A stretch of DNA of 64,000 nucleotides from Bothriochloa decipiens (taxonomy: Eukaryota; Streptophyta; Magnoliopsida; Poales; Poaceae): the NCBI GenBank assembly GCA_023333625.1, contig CM041632.1:33679294-33743293 (forward strand), given 5' to 3'. Position 1 is the stretch's first letter. Every line of letters begins with the position of its first letter. This document shows, one piece after another, positions 1 through 11,233 of this stretch. Position numbers and translations under genes: made by a program. The notes beneath the pieces were generated by a model. It made no database searches, was not told where the DNA came from, and worked only from the letters and a program-made list of their open reading frames with translations.

Positions 1-3000
1 CGTCTCCACCGGCTTCTGAGTACCCAGAGTCTTCGGAGGCTCCAAGTCCGAAGCACTACAAGCTCGGCACGCTTTGACGCCAGCAGGAGGAGGAACGACG
101 CAGTAAGGGGTACTTCCCCAACAACAACTTCAGCTACCCCGTCTCTGACTTCGGCGACGACTGCTATGATCTGACCCGAGAGTGTTTTCACCTTGAGGGA
201 GTCGGTACATCAGATGCGGTGGCCGAGACAGCAGTAACAGGGGAAAGAAACGCCAGACCACCCCGCGATGGGGGGCCACCCCCAGTTGTGGATCACGCCA
301 CCCAGCTCGCGCAAGTTCAGGAGATGCAGAAGAAGCTCGACGATGAGCATGAACATCTATGTTTGCTCGGAGAGACCTTCGAGCAGGAGCGTATGGCATA
401 CGCGTGAGGCGGAAGGGCACGGGAAAGGGCCCGTGATGTCAACCAGCGCTTCAACGAGGATAGGGCAGATGACCGCCCCATCTTAAACTGCATCAGTCAA
501 AATGTCATCGTTGCCGTAGTGCTTCTACGAGCCATGCCTGCCCCATTGAACTTTGAGGTCCGTCGAGTGCACGAAGAGGTTCAAGGACTCCTCGAGACCA
601 CGACTACACAACAAGCCAAGAGCTCTGCCTTAAGGCGTCGCGGGGCAGCCTCAGAGCAACCAGCAGGACCCTCCTATCAAGAACAAGAGGCCTTGATACA
701 CCCACCACCAGCACCAGAACCACAGAAGAACAAGGCAACATCTGTTCAAGATCGCCTCCAAGATAACCGTGAGCCTCGAGACGCCCGCGACAACATCAGT
801 GAGAGTTGAAGGTGCAAGAGAGGTGATGACGAAGCTCGAGGCTACAACATGCATTGGGGTGGGCACTACGACAGTGACGAGGACCGTGCACGGTGCCCCC
901 GAGCCCCTGGGCCCACGCGTCTTCAGCCGAGAGATCCGCAAGACCAAATTACCAACCTGCTTCTGCCCGTCGACGACCCTTACCAAGTACAAAGGGGAGA
1001 CAAAGCCGGAGCTGTGGCTCGTTGACTTCAGACTGGCTTGCCATCTTAGTGGGGCCTCCGACGACAAAGTCATCATCCGCCAGCTTCTGTTGTTCCTATC
1101 AGACACGGCTCGAGGGTGGCTCGAGGACCTTCCCCCACCAGATTGAAGAATGGAGCGACCTCGTGAGGGTGTCCGAGGGCAACTTCAAGGGTGTTGGGAA
1201 TATGCCCTAGAGGTAATCATAGAGATGATGACATTCTGGTTGTATCTATGAAATGCATTAAGTGTTCAGTGAATATCCATTATAGACAACTTGTGTTGAT
1301 TGGCAATTATGTGAATTATTTGTGGAACTCAACTACTTGAATGGTTATTCTAAAGTTGTCCCTGGTCGGCGTTCTTGTGAGAACACACTTGAATATTAGA
1401 CCAGCATATGTATTAGTTGATGGCTATGTTTCACAAGTCATGGGCATGGAGATGTCAAACTAATAATGTGGGCACATGTGAGACATGTAGGCTGGACTGA
1501 CCCGACATGAGATAGTCTCTATTCACATCATGTATGTTATGTCCTTAGACCTGAGATTGTGGATGTACTCAAGATGTGAAACAACCTACTTAGGGATTAC
1601 CAAATGCTGCTCCATAACTGGGGTAGTTATAAAGGTGGTCTTCGGGTGGTCGAAAAGCATGCTATGAGACATGGACAGTCAAGATGGAATTTGCCTCTCT
1701 TTGTATGAGGGAGATATCACTGGATCACTCAAGTGATTGGATCAATAAATGCATGATCGTGCTTGAGTTAAGTGTTAACCCATGAGTTGAACCATATATC
1801 AGTGGCAAAGGGAAAAACTAGAACGTGGTCGTAGTGGTTTGTCTGATATGATCTTCATGTATGCATAGGAGTTATCACGTCTTGCTAGAGGCCGCTGTCA
1901 ACTATTGGTCGAGTAGGAGTACTCGGTCCATGTCTATGTGTGCGTGAACCCACAAGGTCACACGCTTAAGGGCTGGAAGCCTAGTTCAGGATGGACCCGG
2001 ATTAGACAAGGCTTAGGGTTCCTGATGGGCCTCTAGGTCAGGGTTGTAGAGGGACGCCTATATAAGCAAGGGGTAGGGGCGAGGCAAAAGGGATTTGATC
2101 TGATCTATTCAGCCGCCGTCACCCACCCCACACTCACGTCTTTGCTCCTCGTGGACCTAGTAGTCCGGTTCTGCATTGCTTCTTCCCGTACGTGTGTGAT
2201 ATCTCGGAGGTGTTGCATCTGCGACACAAAGGACAGATCTGGTCGGCAACTAGTCGGCGCCCTGTTGGACTGGTCGGCCCCTAGCTGGACTAGTCGGGAA
2301 CGTGGTCAGTAACGTGCTCAAGAGATCTGCAAGTGAAAGGTGTACTTGACGGACGACCACGCAACTGCACGGCACTGCGACGACGTGTTCGACTACATCG
2401 AGTCTTCCGGTACACCTGCGCGTCTAGTGGTAATCCTGTGACCTATATCTAGCAGTAGATCCTGGTTTATGAGGTAGAAAAGTTTTGTTTTTTGGCTAGC
2501 GTAGCACCCTCATAACCCTATAAAGGGGACCTACCTGCGCCCAGGCAACAAGTGGGATCTCCGGAACTGCAAACAGAAGCCGAAGGAGTCCCTCCGTGAT
2601 TTCGCCCGACGCTTCTCCAAGCAACACACCGAGCTACCCCACATCTCTGATGACGATGTCATCCAAGCATTCATTGCCGGGACTACGTGCAGGGAGCTAG
2701 TCTAAGAATTGGGGCACAATACACCCAAGACCACCAATGAGATAATGGATATCGTTGCCAGCTACGCGGTTGGTGAAGAGATTGTTGGCGCTTTCTTCGA
2801 CACTGACCAGAGCAAGGGGAAAGCCAAGGAGGGAGGTCCTGAGAGCTCGAACCAGGGCACCAAGAGGAATAACAAGAAGGATAAGAAGAAGAAGAAGAAG
2901 AAGAAGAACCATCAGAGCAAGCGTGAGGCCGTGGCCGACGACCTCGTTGCCACCGCCGAACGCAAAAAGCATTGAGGTCCCCCCGAGAGGGGCCTCTTTG

Positions 3001-3286
3001 ACGAGATGCTGAAAAAGCCGTGCCCCTATCACATGGGGCCCACCAATCACAACTTCTAGGACTGCTGGATGCTCAAGAAGTATTTTGAAGGCTTAGGGTT
3101 CAAGAAGGATGACGAGAAGGACGGCCCGAAGGACAAGTGCGGCGATAAGGATGAGGAGTTCCCCGACGTCCGAGATTGCTTCATGATCTATAGGGGACCC
3201 TCAACTCATTTCACCCCTCGACAACGCAAGCGTGAGCACTGTGAGGTCTTCACCATGCGGCTCTCGACCCCTCTCTTCCTCGACTA
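1..3286 (+). pseudogene. gag of element 1, broken and split by a solo LTR
   Basis: Gag is the structural protein that packages the element RNA. Recognisable blocks, shared with the gag of element 2, are a MPAPLNFEVRR-like segment (about 534-570), a block ending in GPRVFSREIR (about 900-940), the core ELWLVDFRLAC (about 1009-1041), LSDTARGWLEDLP (about 1096-1134) and, after the inserted LTR, NKWDLRNCKQKP (about 2550-2585) and SLRDFARRFSKQH (about 2590-2628). A Lys-rich linker follows (about 2875-2930), then a CxxH...C-type zinc-knuckle-like segment near 3020-3065. Removing 1192-2522 and one 5-bp duplicate rejoins the two halves in the gag order seen in element 2. Several in-frame stops are present (for example 1144-1146 and 2703-2705), so no functional product is expected. 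Confidence 0.8.
1192..2522 (+). mobile_element. Solo LTR (Copia-like) inserted in gag of element 1
   Basis: This 1331-bp block starts TGTTGGGAATATGCCC, a start I associate with grass Copia (Angela-like) LTRs, and ends CCCTATA, which looks like a CA to TA decay of the usual terminus. It is flanked by the perfect 5-bp direct repeat AAGGG (1187-1191 and 2523-2527), and its removal restores the gag order. A TATA box (TATATAAG, 2059-2066) lies about two-thirds of the way along, as expected for an LTR promoter on the plus strand. It has no internal domain, so it is a solo LTR left by LTR-LTR recombination. The Copia assignment is from memory of family starts; boundaries and target duplication are read directly. 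Confidence 0.85.
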
Positions 3287-3967
3287 ATCTGAGACGGCCA
3301 TCATGTTCGATTGTGGTGACCACCCCGAGCACATTCCCAATCCGGGGGTGTACCCGCCTGTCGTCAACCCCATCATCGCCAACGTACGCCTCACCAAGTT
3401 GCTCATGGATGGAGGCAGCAGTCTCAATATCATCTATACTGAGACCCTCAACCTCCTCGAGATTCCTCGCTCACAGCTTCGACCCAGCGCGGGGGTTTCC
3501 ATGGAGTCATGCTAGGACATTGTGCCATGCCCATCGGGCGCATTGACCTGCCCGTCTGCTTTGGCACCCCCACAAACTTTAGAAAGGAGATCCTCACCTT
3601 CGATGTGGTTGGGTTTCATGGAACCTACCATGCCTTCCTAGGGCGCCCCTGCTACGCCAGGTTCATGGCGGTCCCAAACTACACCTACCTCAAGCTCAAG
3701 ATGCCAGGCCCCAAAGACGTCATCACCACCGGGCCAATCCACAAACACGCCTACGAGTGTGATGTTGAGTGCATCGAGAACAGGGAGGCCGTCTTGGAGT
3801 CGCTGGTCCAGGCCTCGACCCTTGACGACTTCGCCAAGGAGGTGCCCGACCCCAAGTGCCACACTGGCAACTTTGAGCCCACAGAAGACACCAAGTCCAT
3901 GCTCCTCGACCCATGCAGCTCCGACAGGAAGGTAGTGAAGATCAGTACCGCCCTCGACTCTAAATAG
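3287..3967 (+). pseudogene. Protease region of element 1, ending at an in-frame TAG
   Basis: This is a retropepsin-like aspartic protease. The active-site region reads MDGGSSLNIIY (about 3408-3440), the DGGSS variant typical of Tat elements, preceded by a hydrophobic LTKLL segment. Downstream blocks CFGTPTNFRKE and VGFHGTYHAFLGRPCYARF match the element 2 protease closely. A stop at 3512-3514 and a frame change around 3510 break the reading frame, so two overlapping frames are needed to follow the domain. The frame ends at TAG 3965-3967 in the context AAATAGGAAG, and reverse transcriptase continues in the same frame directly after it. The same 10-mer occurs at the same junction in elements 2 and 3. 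Confidence 0.75.
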
Positions 3968-6900
3968 GAAGCAGTGCTCATCGACTTTCTTCGCACGATC
4001 ACCAACATTTTTGCATGGAGTCCTTCGGATATGCCGAGCATACGGAGGGAAGTCGTCGAGCATGCGTTGGAGATCTGGGGCAGCTCCAAACCGGTGAAGC
4101 AACACTTGTGCTGCTTCAACGAGGAAAAGCGTGAGGTCATCGGGAAGGAGATTCGCAAGCTTCTAGAGGCCGGGTTCATCAAGGAGGTTCATCATCCCGA
4201 GTGGTTAACTAATCTTGTACTAGTTAAGAAAAAGAGTGGGAGTTGGAGGATGTTTGTAGACTATACTAGTTTGAATAAAGCATGTCCAAAAGTTCCCTTT
4301 CCTTTGCCTTGAATTGATCAAATTGTTGGTTCCACCGCGGGATCTGAAACTCTTTCCTTTCTCGATGCCTACTCTGGTTACCACCAAATCAAAATGAAGG
4401 AGTCCAACCAGCTCGCGACTTCCTTCATTACCCCATTCGGCATGTACTGTTATGTTACCTTGCCCTTCGGCCTTTGAAACACCAGGGCAACGTACCAGCG
4501 ATGTATGCAACACGTGTTCCGAGAGCACATCGGCCGACCATTGAGGCCTAAGTCGATGACATCGGAGTCAAATCCAAGAAAGCCAATAACCTCGTCGATG
4601 ACCTTGAGATCGCCTTTGGTTGCCTTAAGGCCAATAATATAAAGCAAAATCTTAAAAAGTGTGTCTTTGGCGTCCCCCGAGGCATGCTCTTAGGATTCAT
4701 CGTCTCCGAGCACGGCATCGAGGCCAATCCGGAGAAGGTGTCAGCCATCGCCAAGATGGGTCCGATCTGTGATCTAAAGGGCGTACAGAGGTCATGGGCT
4801 CCCTCACGGCCCTCAGTCGCTTCATCTCCCACCTCAGAGAAAAAGCACTGCCTCCGAATAAGGGTGAACCCCTCCTCCTCTACGTCACAGCAACAACACA
4901 AGTGGTCAGCACCGCCATTATCGTCGAAAGAAATGAGGGAGGGCATGCACTACCAGTCCAACAGCCGGTATACTTCACCAGTGAGGTACTTTTGGAAACC
5001 AAGGTTCGCTACCAACAAATCCAGAAGCTACTATACACCATCGTGCTGATGCGATGCAAGCTGTAACACTACTTCCTCGGCCACCCGGTGACGATGGTCT
5101 CGTTGTTTCCCCTCGGGAAAATAGTCCAGAACCGAGAGGCCTCGGGAAGGATCACCAAGTGGGTGGTCGAGCTCATGGGTGAGACCCTCACCATTGCACC
5201 ACGCAAAGCCATCAAAACCTAGGTATTAGCACATTTCATTGCAGAATGGACCTACACTCAGCTACCCCCCGCTCAGATCTAGGCAGAGCTATGGACGATG
5301 TACTTCGACGGGTCCTTGATGAAAATCGGAGCTGGCGCGAGCTTGATCTTCATCTCACCCTTCAGGGTCCACATGCGCTACGTCATATGCCTCCACCTCT
5401 CTGCCTCTAACAATGTCACTGAGTACAAGGCCCTCGTCAATGGTCTACGCATCGCCATCGAGCTCGGGGTTCGACGCCTCGACGTTCAGGGTGACTCACA
5501 GCTCGTAATCGACCAAGTCATGAAGGCCTTAAGGTGTCACGACTCCAGGACAGAGGCATACTGCCAAGAAGTACGTTTGCTCGAGGATATATTCCATGGC
5601 CTCGAGCTTAACCACATCGCACGCAGGTACAATGAAGCCGCGGATGAGCTCGCAAAGATCACGTCAACTTGAGGCACCGTCCCGCCCGACGTTCTCTCAA
5701 GGGATTTACACGAGCCGTCCATTGAATTAAGCGTGACAGAGGCTAACTCGACGCAGGCTGGCGATCCTCCGCCGAAGACCGAGGCCCCCTCGACTGAGGC
5801 CAAGGTCATGCAGGTTGACGGGTCTCCTCCACCTCCAGAACCCGAGCCAGATTGGCGTATCTCATTCCTCGACTGCCTCCCTTGAGAGGAGCTCCCAGAA
5901 GACAAGACCGAGGCTTGACGTATCGCTCGTCAAGCCAAATCTTATGTACTCTACGACGATGACAAAGAGCTCTACTGGCGTAGCCCCTCGGGAGTTCTAC
6001 AATGCTGCATCACCATCGAGGAAGGAAGGAAGCTACTCTAGGACCTACACTCTAGGGCTTGCGGTCATCACGCGGTGCCACACACCCTCGTTGGAAATGC
6101 ATTCTGATAGGGGTTTTACTAGCCAACCGTTGTCTGTGACGCCATCAAGCTTGTGTGCTCTTGCGAGGGGTGCTAGTTTTACGCAAAGTAGACGCACCTT
6201 CCGGCTCATGCACTGCAATCCATCCCCATCACGTGGCCATTTGTTGTATGGGGGCTCGACCTGGTCAGACCCCTAAAAAGACAACCAGGGGATTGACCCA
6301 CTTGCTTGTCGCCATCGATAAGTTCTCCAAGTGGATTGAGGCCCGACCCATCACCAACATCCGGTCCAAACAAGCAGTCTGATTCTTCATTGATTTAGGG
6401 TCCCTAATGTCATCATCACTGATAATAGCACACAGTTCAACGGCAAAAAGTTTTTGGACTTTTGGTACGACCACCACATATGTGTGGCTTGGTCCACTAT
6501 CGCTCACCCAAAGACAAACGACCAAGTGGAACGCGCCAATGGCATAATCCTACAAGGCCTCAAGCCAAGGATCTTCAACCGGTTGAACAAACATGGCAAG
6601 AGGTGGGCCGCTAAGATGCCCATGGTCCTTTGGAGTCTAAGGACGACCCTGAGTTGAGCCACGAGCTTCACCTGTTCTTCTTGGTCTATGGGTTCGAGGC
6701 TATCCTCCCCACCAACCTCGAGTATGGGTACCAGAGGTTCAAGGCCTAGAACGAGCAAAGCAACAATGCGGCACATGAGAACGCCCTTGACCAACTCGAG
6801 GATGCTCGAGACAAGGCACTTTTGCACTCTACAAGATATCAGCAGAGTCTTCGACGCTACCATGACAAGCAAGTGTGCAATCGAGACCTCCACATCGGCG

Positions 6901-7068
6901 ACCTCGTCCTCCATCGATGACAGAGCAACCAAGCTAACTCCACCATGGGAGGGACCCTACATCATCGCAGAGGTGCTGAAGCCAGGAACTTACAAGCTAG
7001 CCAACGGCATGGGAGAAACGTTCATCAACGCATGGAACATCGAACAGCTACGTCGCTTTTACCCTTAG
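3968..7068 (+). pseudogene. Pol (RT, RNase H, aRNase H, integrase) of element 1, decayed
   Basis: Reverse transcriptase begins after the TAG with a DFLRTITNIFAWSPSDMP block (about 3980-4035), then RT fingers (LVKKKSGSWRMFVDY, about 4220-4265). The catalytic YVDD region near 4550 has its Tyr codon changed to TAA. A degenerate Ty3-type RNase H lies around 4850-5070, and a second, archaeal-type RNase H at about 5295-5675 (MYFDGSLMK, NNVTEYKAL, VQGDSQLVIDQV). Integrase pieces follow at about 6290-6650 (KFSKWIEARP; NDQVERANG). The C terminus ends NAWNIEQLRRFYP at 7068. Frameshifts and stops occur throughout; a TGA at 6655-6657 is shared with element 2. It aligns with the long pol ORF at 40849-43680 on the minus strand. 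Confidence 0.85.
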
Positions 7069-7700
7069 GCCTCAAGGCCTAGTACATACTTGTATCTCAT
7101 GAATGAATAAAAGTGCTCCCATTTTCAGTATATTTTGTTCACAAAAAAAGGGTAGACTTGACCCTGCCTCACTGTTTTAGCCCGGGTAGCCTTGAGTTGT
7201 TCCTGGAGCGAAGGGACCTTCTCGCACTCTCCGTGCGTCGTGCGGATAAATTGTGATTTGGTGTGGGAGTGCCCCTTTAGATCCTGGAAACAAAGAATGT
7301 GAGCTAAAGTTAGGTAATGAATATGAGACCTAAGCTCATGCTCAAAAGAAAGGCCATTCACCTTGAAGGCCTTGAAAAGGTCCTCGGAGACGACGTCGAT
7401 AGCTATTCAGAAGGAGTGATGCATCCAGGCACGGAACTCCTCAACGTGCTCCCAGCATTCAACCTCTGTAGGGTTGTTCAGCTCGAACATAGGGGCCCCG
7501 GTTGGATCCGTTGGTCGTGAAGCTGGAGCACGTCATTGCCGCAGTTAGGGATCTCCTTCTCCACCCGCTCGTGCACCGCGGCCATGATACCCTCCCCCAT
7601 GGAAAGGGACCCGCTAGCTCAAAACACCCGCTCGGCCAAGGTGGGAAAAGTCGACCCCTGGCTACTCAAAGTCATCGTCCCCTCCTCCCTCTGCGTCCCT
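7069..7700. other. Spacer of element 1 between pol and the antisense ORF
   Basis: Between the pol stop and the recognisable antisense ORF remnant lies about 0.6 kb. It begins with AATAAA-like AT-rich sequence (about 7105-7140), which could be a 3' end signal but was not tested. Short frames on both strands show no domain that I recognise. On the minus strand it may be the decayed C-terminal end of the antisense ORF, whose equivalent in element 2 ends close to the pol end. Confidence 0.4.
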
Positions 7701-10122
7701 TTATCAACAAGGGAATTTGTGGAGGACACGACAATCAACCCCGAGGCAGGTAGGGGCCCTCGGCTAGCTGATGCCACCACTTGCATATCAAGGGATGACA
7801 GCTATGGCGGCTGGAGGTGCTACAACGGTTAGAGTTGTTGCTGCCCCTCCTCCTGCTGCTGGTGTTGTAGCTGCTCTTGGCGCTGTCGCTCCTCTCATTG
7901 CTGCAGCCCCTACGGCCATGGTTGCTGCGGCTGCATAGTCTCCCGGGTGCTCCGCCGTCTCCCTCTCCTCGTGGGAAGATGACACGAATCTCCTGGCCTC
8001 AACGGTTCCGAGGGCCTTCCCTGTTGACCCTGCTCCATAGTCGCTAGCAATGCCCCCTCAGGCTCGACAGAGACCGGGGGCACGTCAACCTTCCCCGCCC
8101 TCTAAGCGGTGTCATCCTCGCTGATGCCTGCTTGGACACTCGAGCACGGGCGAAGAGGGGCACCCTTTTTCCTGTCCTGGCCCACGGTGGCCCAGGCATC
8201 CTTGATCCAGGCGACCTCCACCGTCAATAGCGGCCTCTGGGTGATGATGCCCCCCGAAGCCTGCATCCTTGCGGCAGCCTAGGCCTTCAACCATTTAACA
8301 GGCATAGGGACCACCTCTTCCACCGGGTCGCTTGAGCCTAGGACGAGCATGGAACAGATGAAGGTCAGCGCTCCAAGGGAAGCAAAGAGAAAAGAAAACA
8401 CGCGATAAAGAAACTCACCCCATCAGAATAATGGGCACCCTCGAAGTACTCGGGGGCTTCCGAGACCCCCCTCCCGATGGATCCTTGGCAGGCCCGGAGT
8501 CTCCCGAGGCACTAGTCGTCGAGGCCCCTGGGGCCTCCTGCGCCTCCGAGGTCGACTGACCTCGAGTCTTCACCCCCACCACCGGGGTCCTGTTCCTAGG
8601 CGACGGAGTCTTGGACTTGCCCCTCGACGAGGCCAATGGCAAATTCCTGCGCGCCTGCCGTGACGCCAACCCCGCCTGGGTTGGCACCTCGGTAGATCTC
8701 CTTCTCCTCCCACAGGACCTCTAGAGGGCCCTTTGTTCCATCTCCTCCTCCCTCTCGATGGGTTCCGAGGCAGCCATCGACACCTGGGAGGATGACCCTC
8801 CTCCCGTGGACTCCTGCAAAGGTCCCACATCAGGAAGGTGGGCGAGAACTATTGCAGTGTCATGCCACGACAGGGCATCATCATCTTCATCATCATTGCC
8901 ATCCTCTCCCTCTGTGGACGTCTCGGCAGGCGATTCCTCTATAGGGAGCCCCTCGCGCCTCTGCCGCGCACGACGCTGCTCCAACGCTTGACGTTGAAGA
9001 TTCTTAACCTTCCTCTTCTTGTTTTCAACATCCTTGACTTTCTTTTCTTGATGGGCAGTGAAACACTTTACCTGGCATTTGGCATGGTCCTCCTTCACCG
9101 AAGGAGTCGACATTCGGACATCAGGCAAATCCTGCGCAAACGACGCCACGAGTAGTATCAGAAACAAGGAAATCAAGAAAGGGAAATAGTGGCTAACTGA
9201 CAGCTCGAAAGCCTACCAAAGGTATGTGGCCTTGATTCAGCCGCATCGGGATGCTGTTCACCATCTCTTCGATGAAGGCACCACTCACCGCCCCTCACTT
9301 GCTTGGTGATGTTCTTGAGGGGGAGGGTCTTATCCGACATACGGGACCCTTCAACCGACGCCCCCACCATCATCTGATCCATACGCAGCCGGCGCTGCAT
9401 CAGTGGGAGAACCCTTCTCTTGTGGAACGCGGAGATAATGATCCCCGGGGTCAGGCCATGATCCCGCAGTGTCTGCAACGCGTTCAGCAGCGGATCGAGC
9501 CTCAATTGCTCATCCTGCGCTACACCATATGCCCAATGGCGAGGGCATTTCTTGATCATGCGCCCGGTGTAGCGCGGTAGTAGGTCCTCGTTGTTCCATG
9601 GATAGAACCACCTGTCGTGCCACCCGCTATTCGATGAGGTCACCCCCATCGTGACTATAGCTCTGCCCTCTTCAAGGCTAGCCTGCAACACCCAGCGCGC
9701 AAAGTCCTCCTCACCCCCGTTGACACCGACTTGTTGAAGTGCTCTGCCTTGTACAAGTGGAGCCACTGGTCCCAATGGGGGTCAATCCCCAAATACCCCT
9801 CGCAAACGGCGATGAAGATCACCACATGCGAGATGGAGTTGGGGGCGAAGTGGTGCAGCTTCATCCCATAGTGGTGGGTAAGTGCTCGCATGAAGCGGCT
9901 CGGCGGTGACCCGAAACTGGCCTTGTGGAAGGAGATGAAGCTCATGACGTACCCCTCCAATGGATGCGGCTCAAGATGACCCCTCGATGGTGCCATCCAC
10001 TCGGGGCTCTTGCGTAAGGTGTTGCGGTGGAGGAGGCCCTCGCGCATGAGCCCTCGCAAATTCTCTTCTGTCACGGATGACGGCAGCCAGTCATCCACCG
10101 GAAGCAGCGTCCCCCTGCCCAT
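7700..10122 (-). pseudogene. Antisense ORF of element 1 (putative gypsy-type transposon domain, PF04195-like), decayed
   Basis: Read on the minus strand, this starts at an ATG (10120-10122, MGRGTLLPVDDWLP) and runs opposite to gag-pol. The N-terminal 150 residues contain EGYVMSFISFHKASFGSPPSRFMRAL, CEGYLGIDPHWDQWLHLYK and RWFYPWNNEDLLPRYTGR, matching segments of the plus-strand ORF at 36117-36677 in element 2. I associate these with the PF04195 domain annotated in many grass elements. A charged Glu/Lys-rich segment follows (about 8820-9060), with a frame break near 9655-9775. Further downstream it is Ala/Gln-rich and poorly conserved. The role of such antisense proteins is unknown. The TATA box at 10277-10283 lies about 155 bases upstream of the ATG. 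Confidence 0.7.
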
Positions 10123-10276
10123 GAATAAGCACCGGATCTATGGCAGCGACGAACGAATGGGAGGATTTTTTCTCTGTCTACTTTCTCTCTCTCGCTTGCC
10201 AACTGACTCGCCTGGTTCTCGGTTGCGGCGACGGCGACGAAGGCAGGATGGGGAGCGGATGAAACCCTGACCCCGT

Positions 10277-10283
10277 ATTTATA
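10277..10283 (-). promoter_or_regulatory. TATA box of the antisense ORF in element 1
   Basis: On the minus strand the sequence reads GGGATATAAATACGGGG, a good plant TATA box about 155 bases upstream of the antisense ATG at 10122. Element 2 has TATAAAAA at the equivalent place (35913-35920, about 200 bases upstream). The element is therefore present in both copies, supporting a genuine internal promoter. Confidence 0.55.
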
Positions 10284-10289
10284 TCCCCG

Positions 10290-11221
10290 GAGGAGGGCGA
10301 TGGGCGGATTTGACGAAGGGGACAGGTAAATCTCCGCATTTATTGCTATCAACAAACTGTCTCCTCGAATCCATGGCACGGGGACATGCGTCATCAGCCC
10401 GTCGTCTAGCTGTTGCCCACGCCACCCACTACCGCACCGTTTCACCACCCGCCTAAAAAAACGCCCCCAATGGGTGGAAGCGAATACACACAGGTGATGT
10501 CTCCCACGAGAAGGTAAGAGGGCCCTGGCCTCACAATAAATCTCAGGGAATGAAGGCTGGCCCTCGACCGGGGTTCGACAGCTGTCCCCGAGTAACTCGA
10601 GTCAGGGATGACCATGGGGTGCGCCTACGCATGGCCAGAGCTCAAAGCCCATCTTCGAGGCCCCCTCGAATGTATTCAAGGCAAAATTAGGAGGACAGCA
10701 CGGGATCCCCTCGAAGGGAGGCCTCGAGCCACTGGGCCCCATCGAACAGGACTGGAACCCACGCGTCCCCTTGTGTGCTTCATGGAGAGTGCCTCCGTGG
10801 CCACTAGTTGACCCCTATCGAATGGGGCACGAGCTCCCGCTTGAATTTCCGGATAACAGCCCACCAGAGGGCGCGGGAGCTTGACCAGGCGAGGGTAGCA
10901 CGGCATTTCTCGCCCCTCCTCCTGTCGAAAAGGAGCGCAAGGGTCGAAAGAGAAAGACGGGCTTTTCCTCGATCGACCTCAATGAAAGAGGCTCGGGGGC
11001 TCGCTCGCAACCGGGTGACCTCAACGAAAGAGGGACTAACCACCCGGGGGCTCAAACACCCAATACCCCTTGATAAAAACACGTTTTCTCAGACCTCGAA
11101 GGAGTCTACTACTCCTCTAAGGCCTTAGGGGCTGCACCGATGGGTGTGCTCATGCGCACCCACCGGAGGACGATGATGCTACGACTCCAGTTCATGAGTA
11201 CCCGTGGCACTCACACAGAGA
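10290..11221. other. Non-coding spacer of element 1 upstream of the polypurine tract
   Basis: The stretch is rich in CCTCGA/CTCGAG-type words and has no convincing reading frame. It corresponds to 34836-35912 of element 2, where similar CTCGAGG-rich sequence separates the 3' LTR from the antisense promoter. It may hold upstream elements of the antisense promoter; nothing specific is recognisable. Confidence 0.5.
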
Positions 11222-11233
11222 CCTGGGGGCTAC
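11222..11233 (+). other. Polypurine tract of element 1
   Basis: The tract CCTGGGGGCTAC immediately precedes the 3' LTR start TGTCGGG. Element 2 has the same GGGGGCTAC abutting its 3' LTR (34816-34824 on the minus strand). A G-rich tract at this place primes plus-strand DNA synthesis in LTR retrotransposons. Confidence 0.65.

Noticed and set aside
2709..2975. Lys-rich frame as an independent nuclear protein
   Set aside because: It is the basic linker of gag in element 1, collinear with the same part of element 2.
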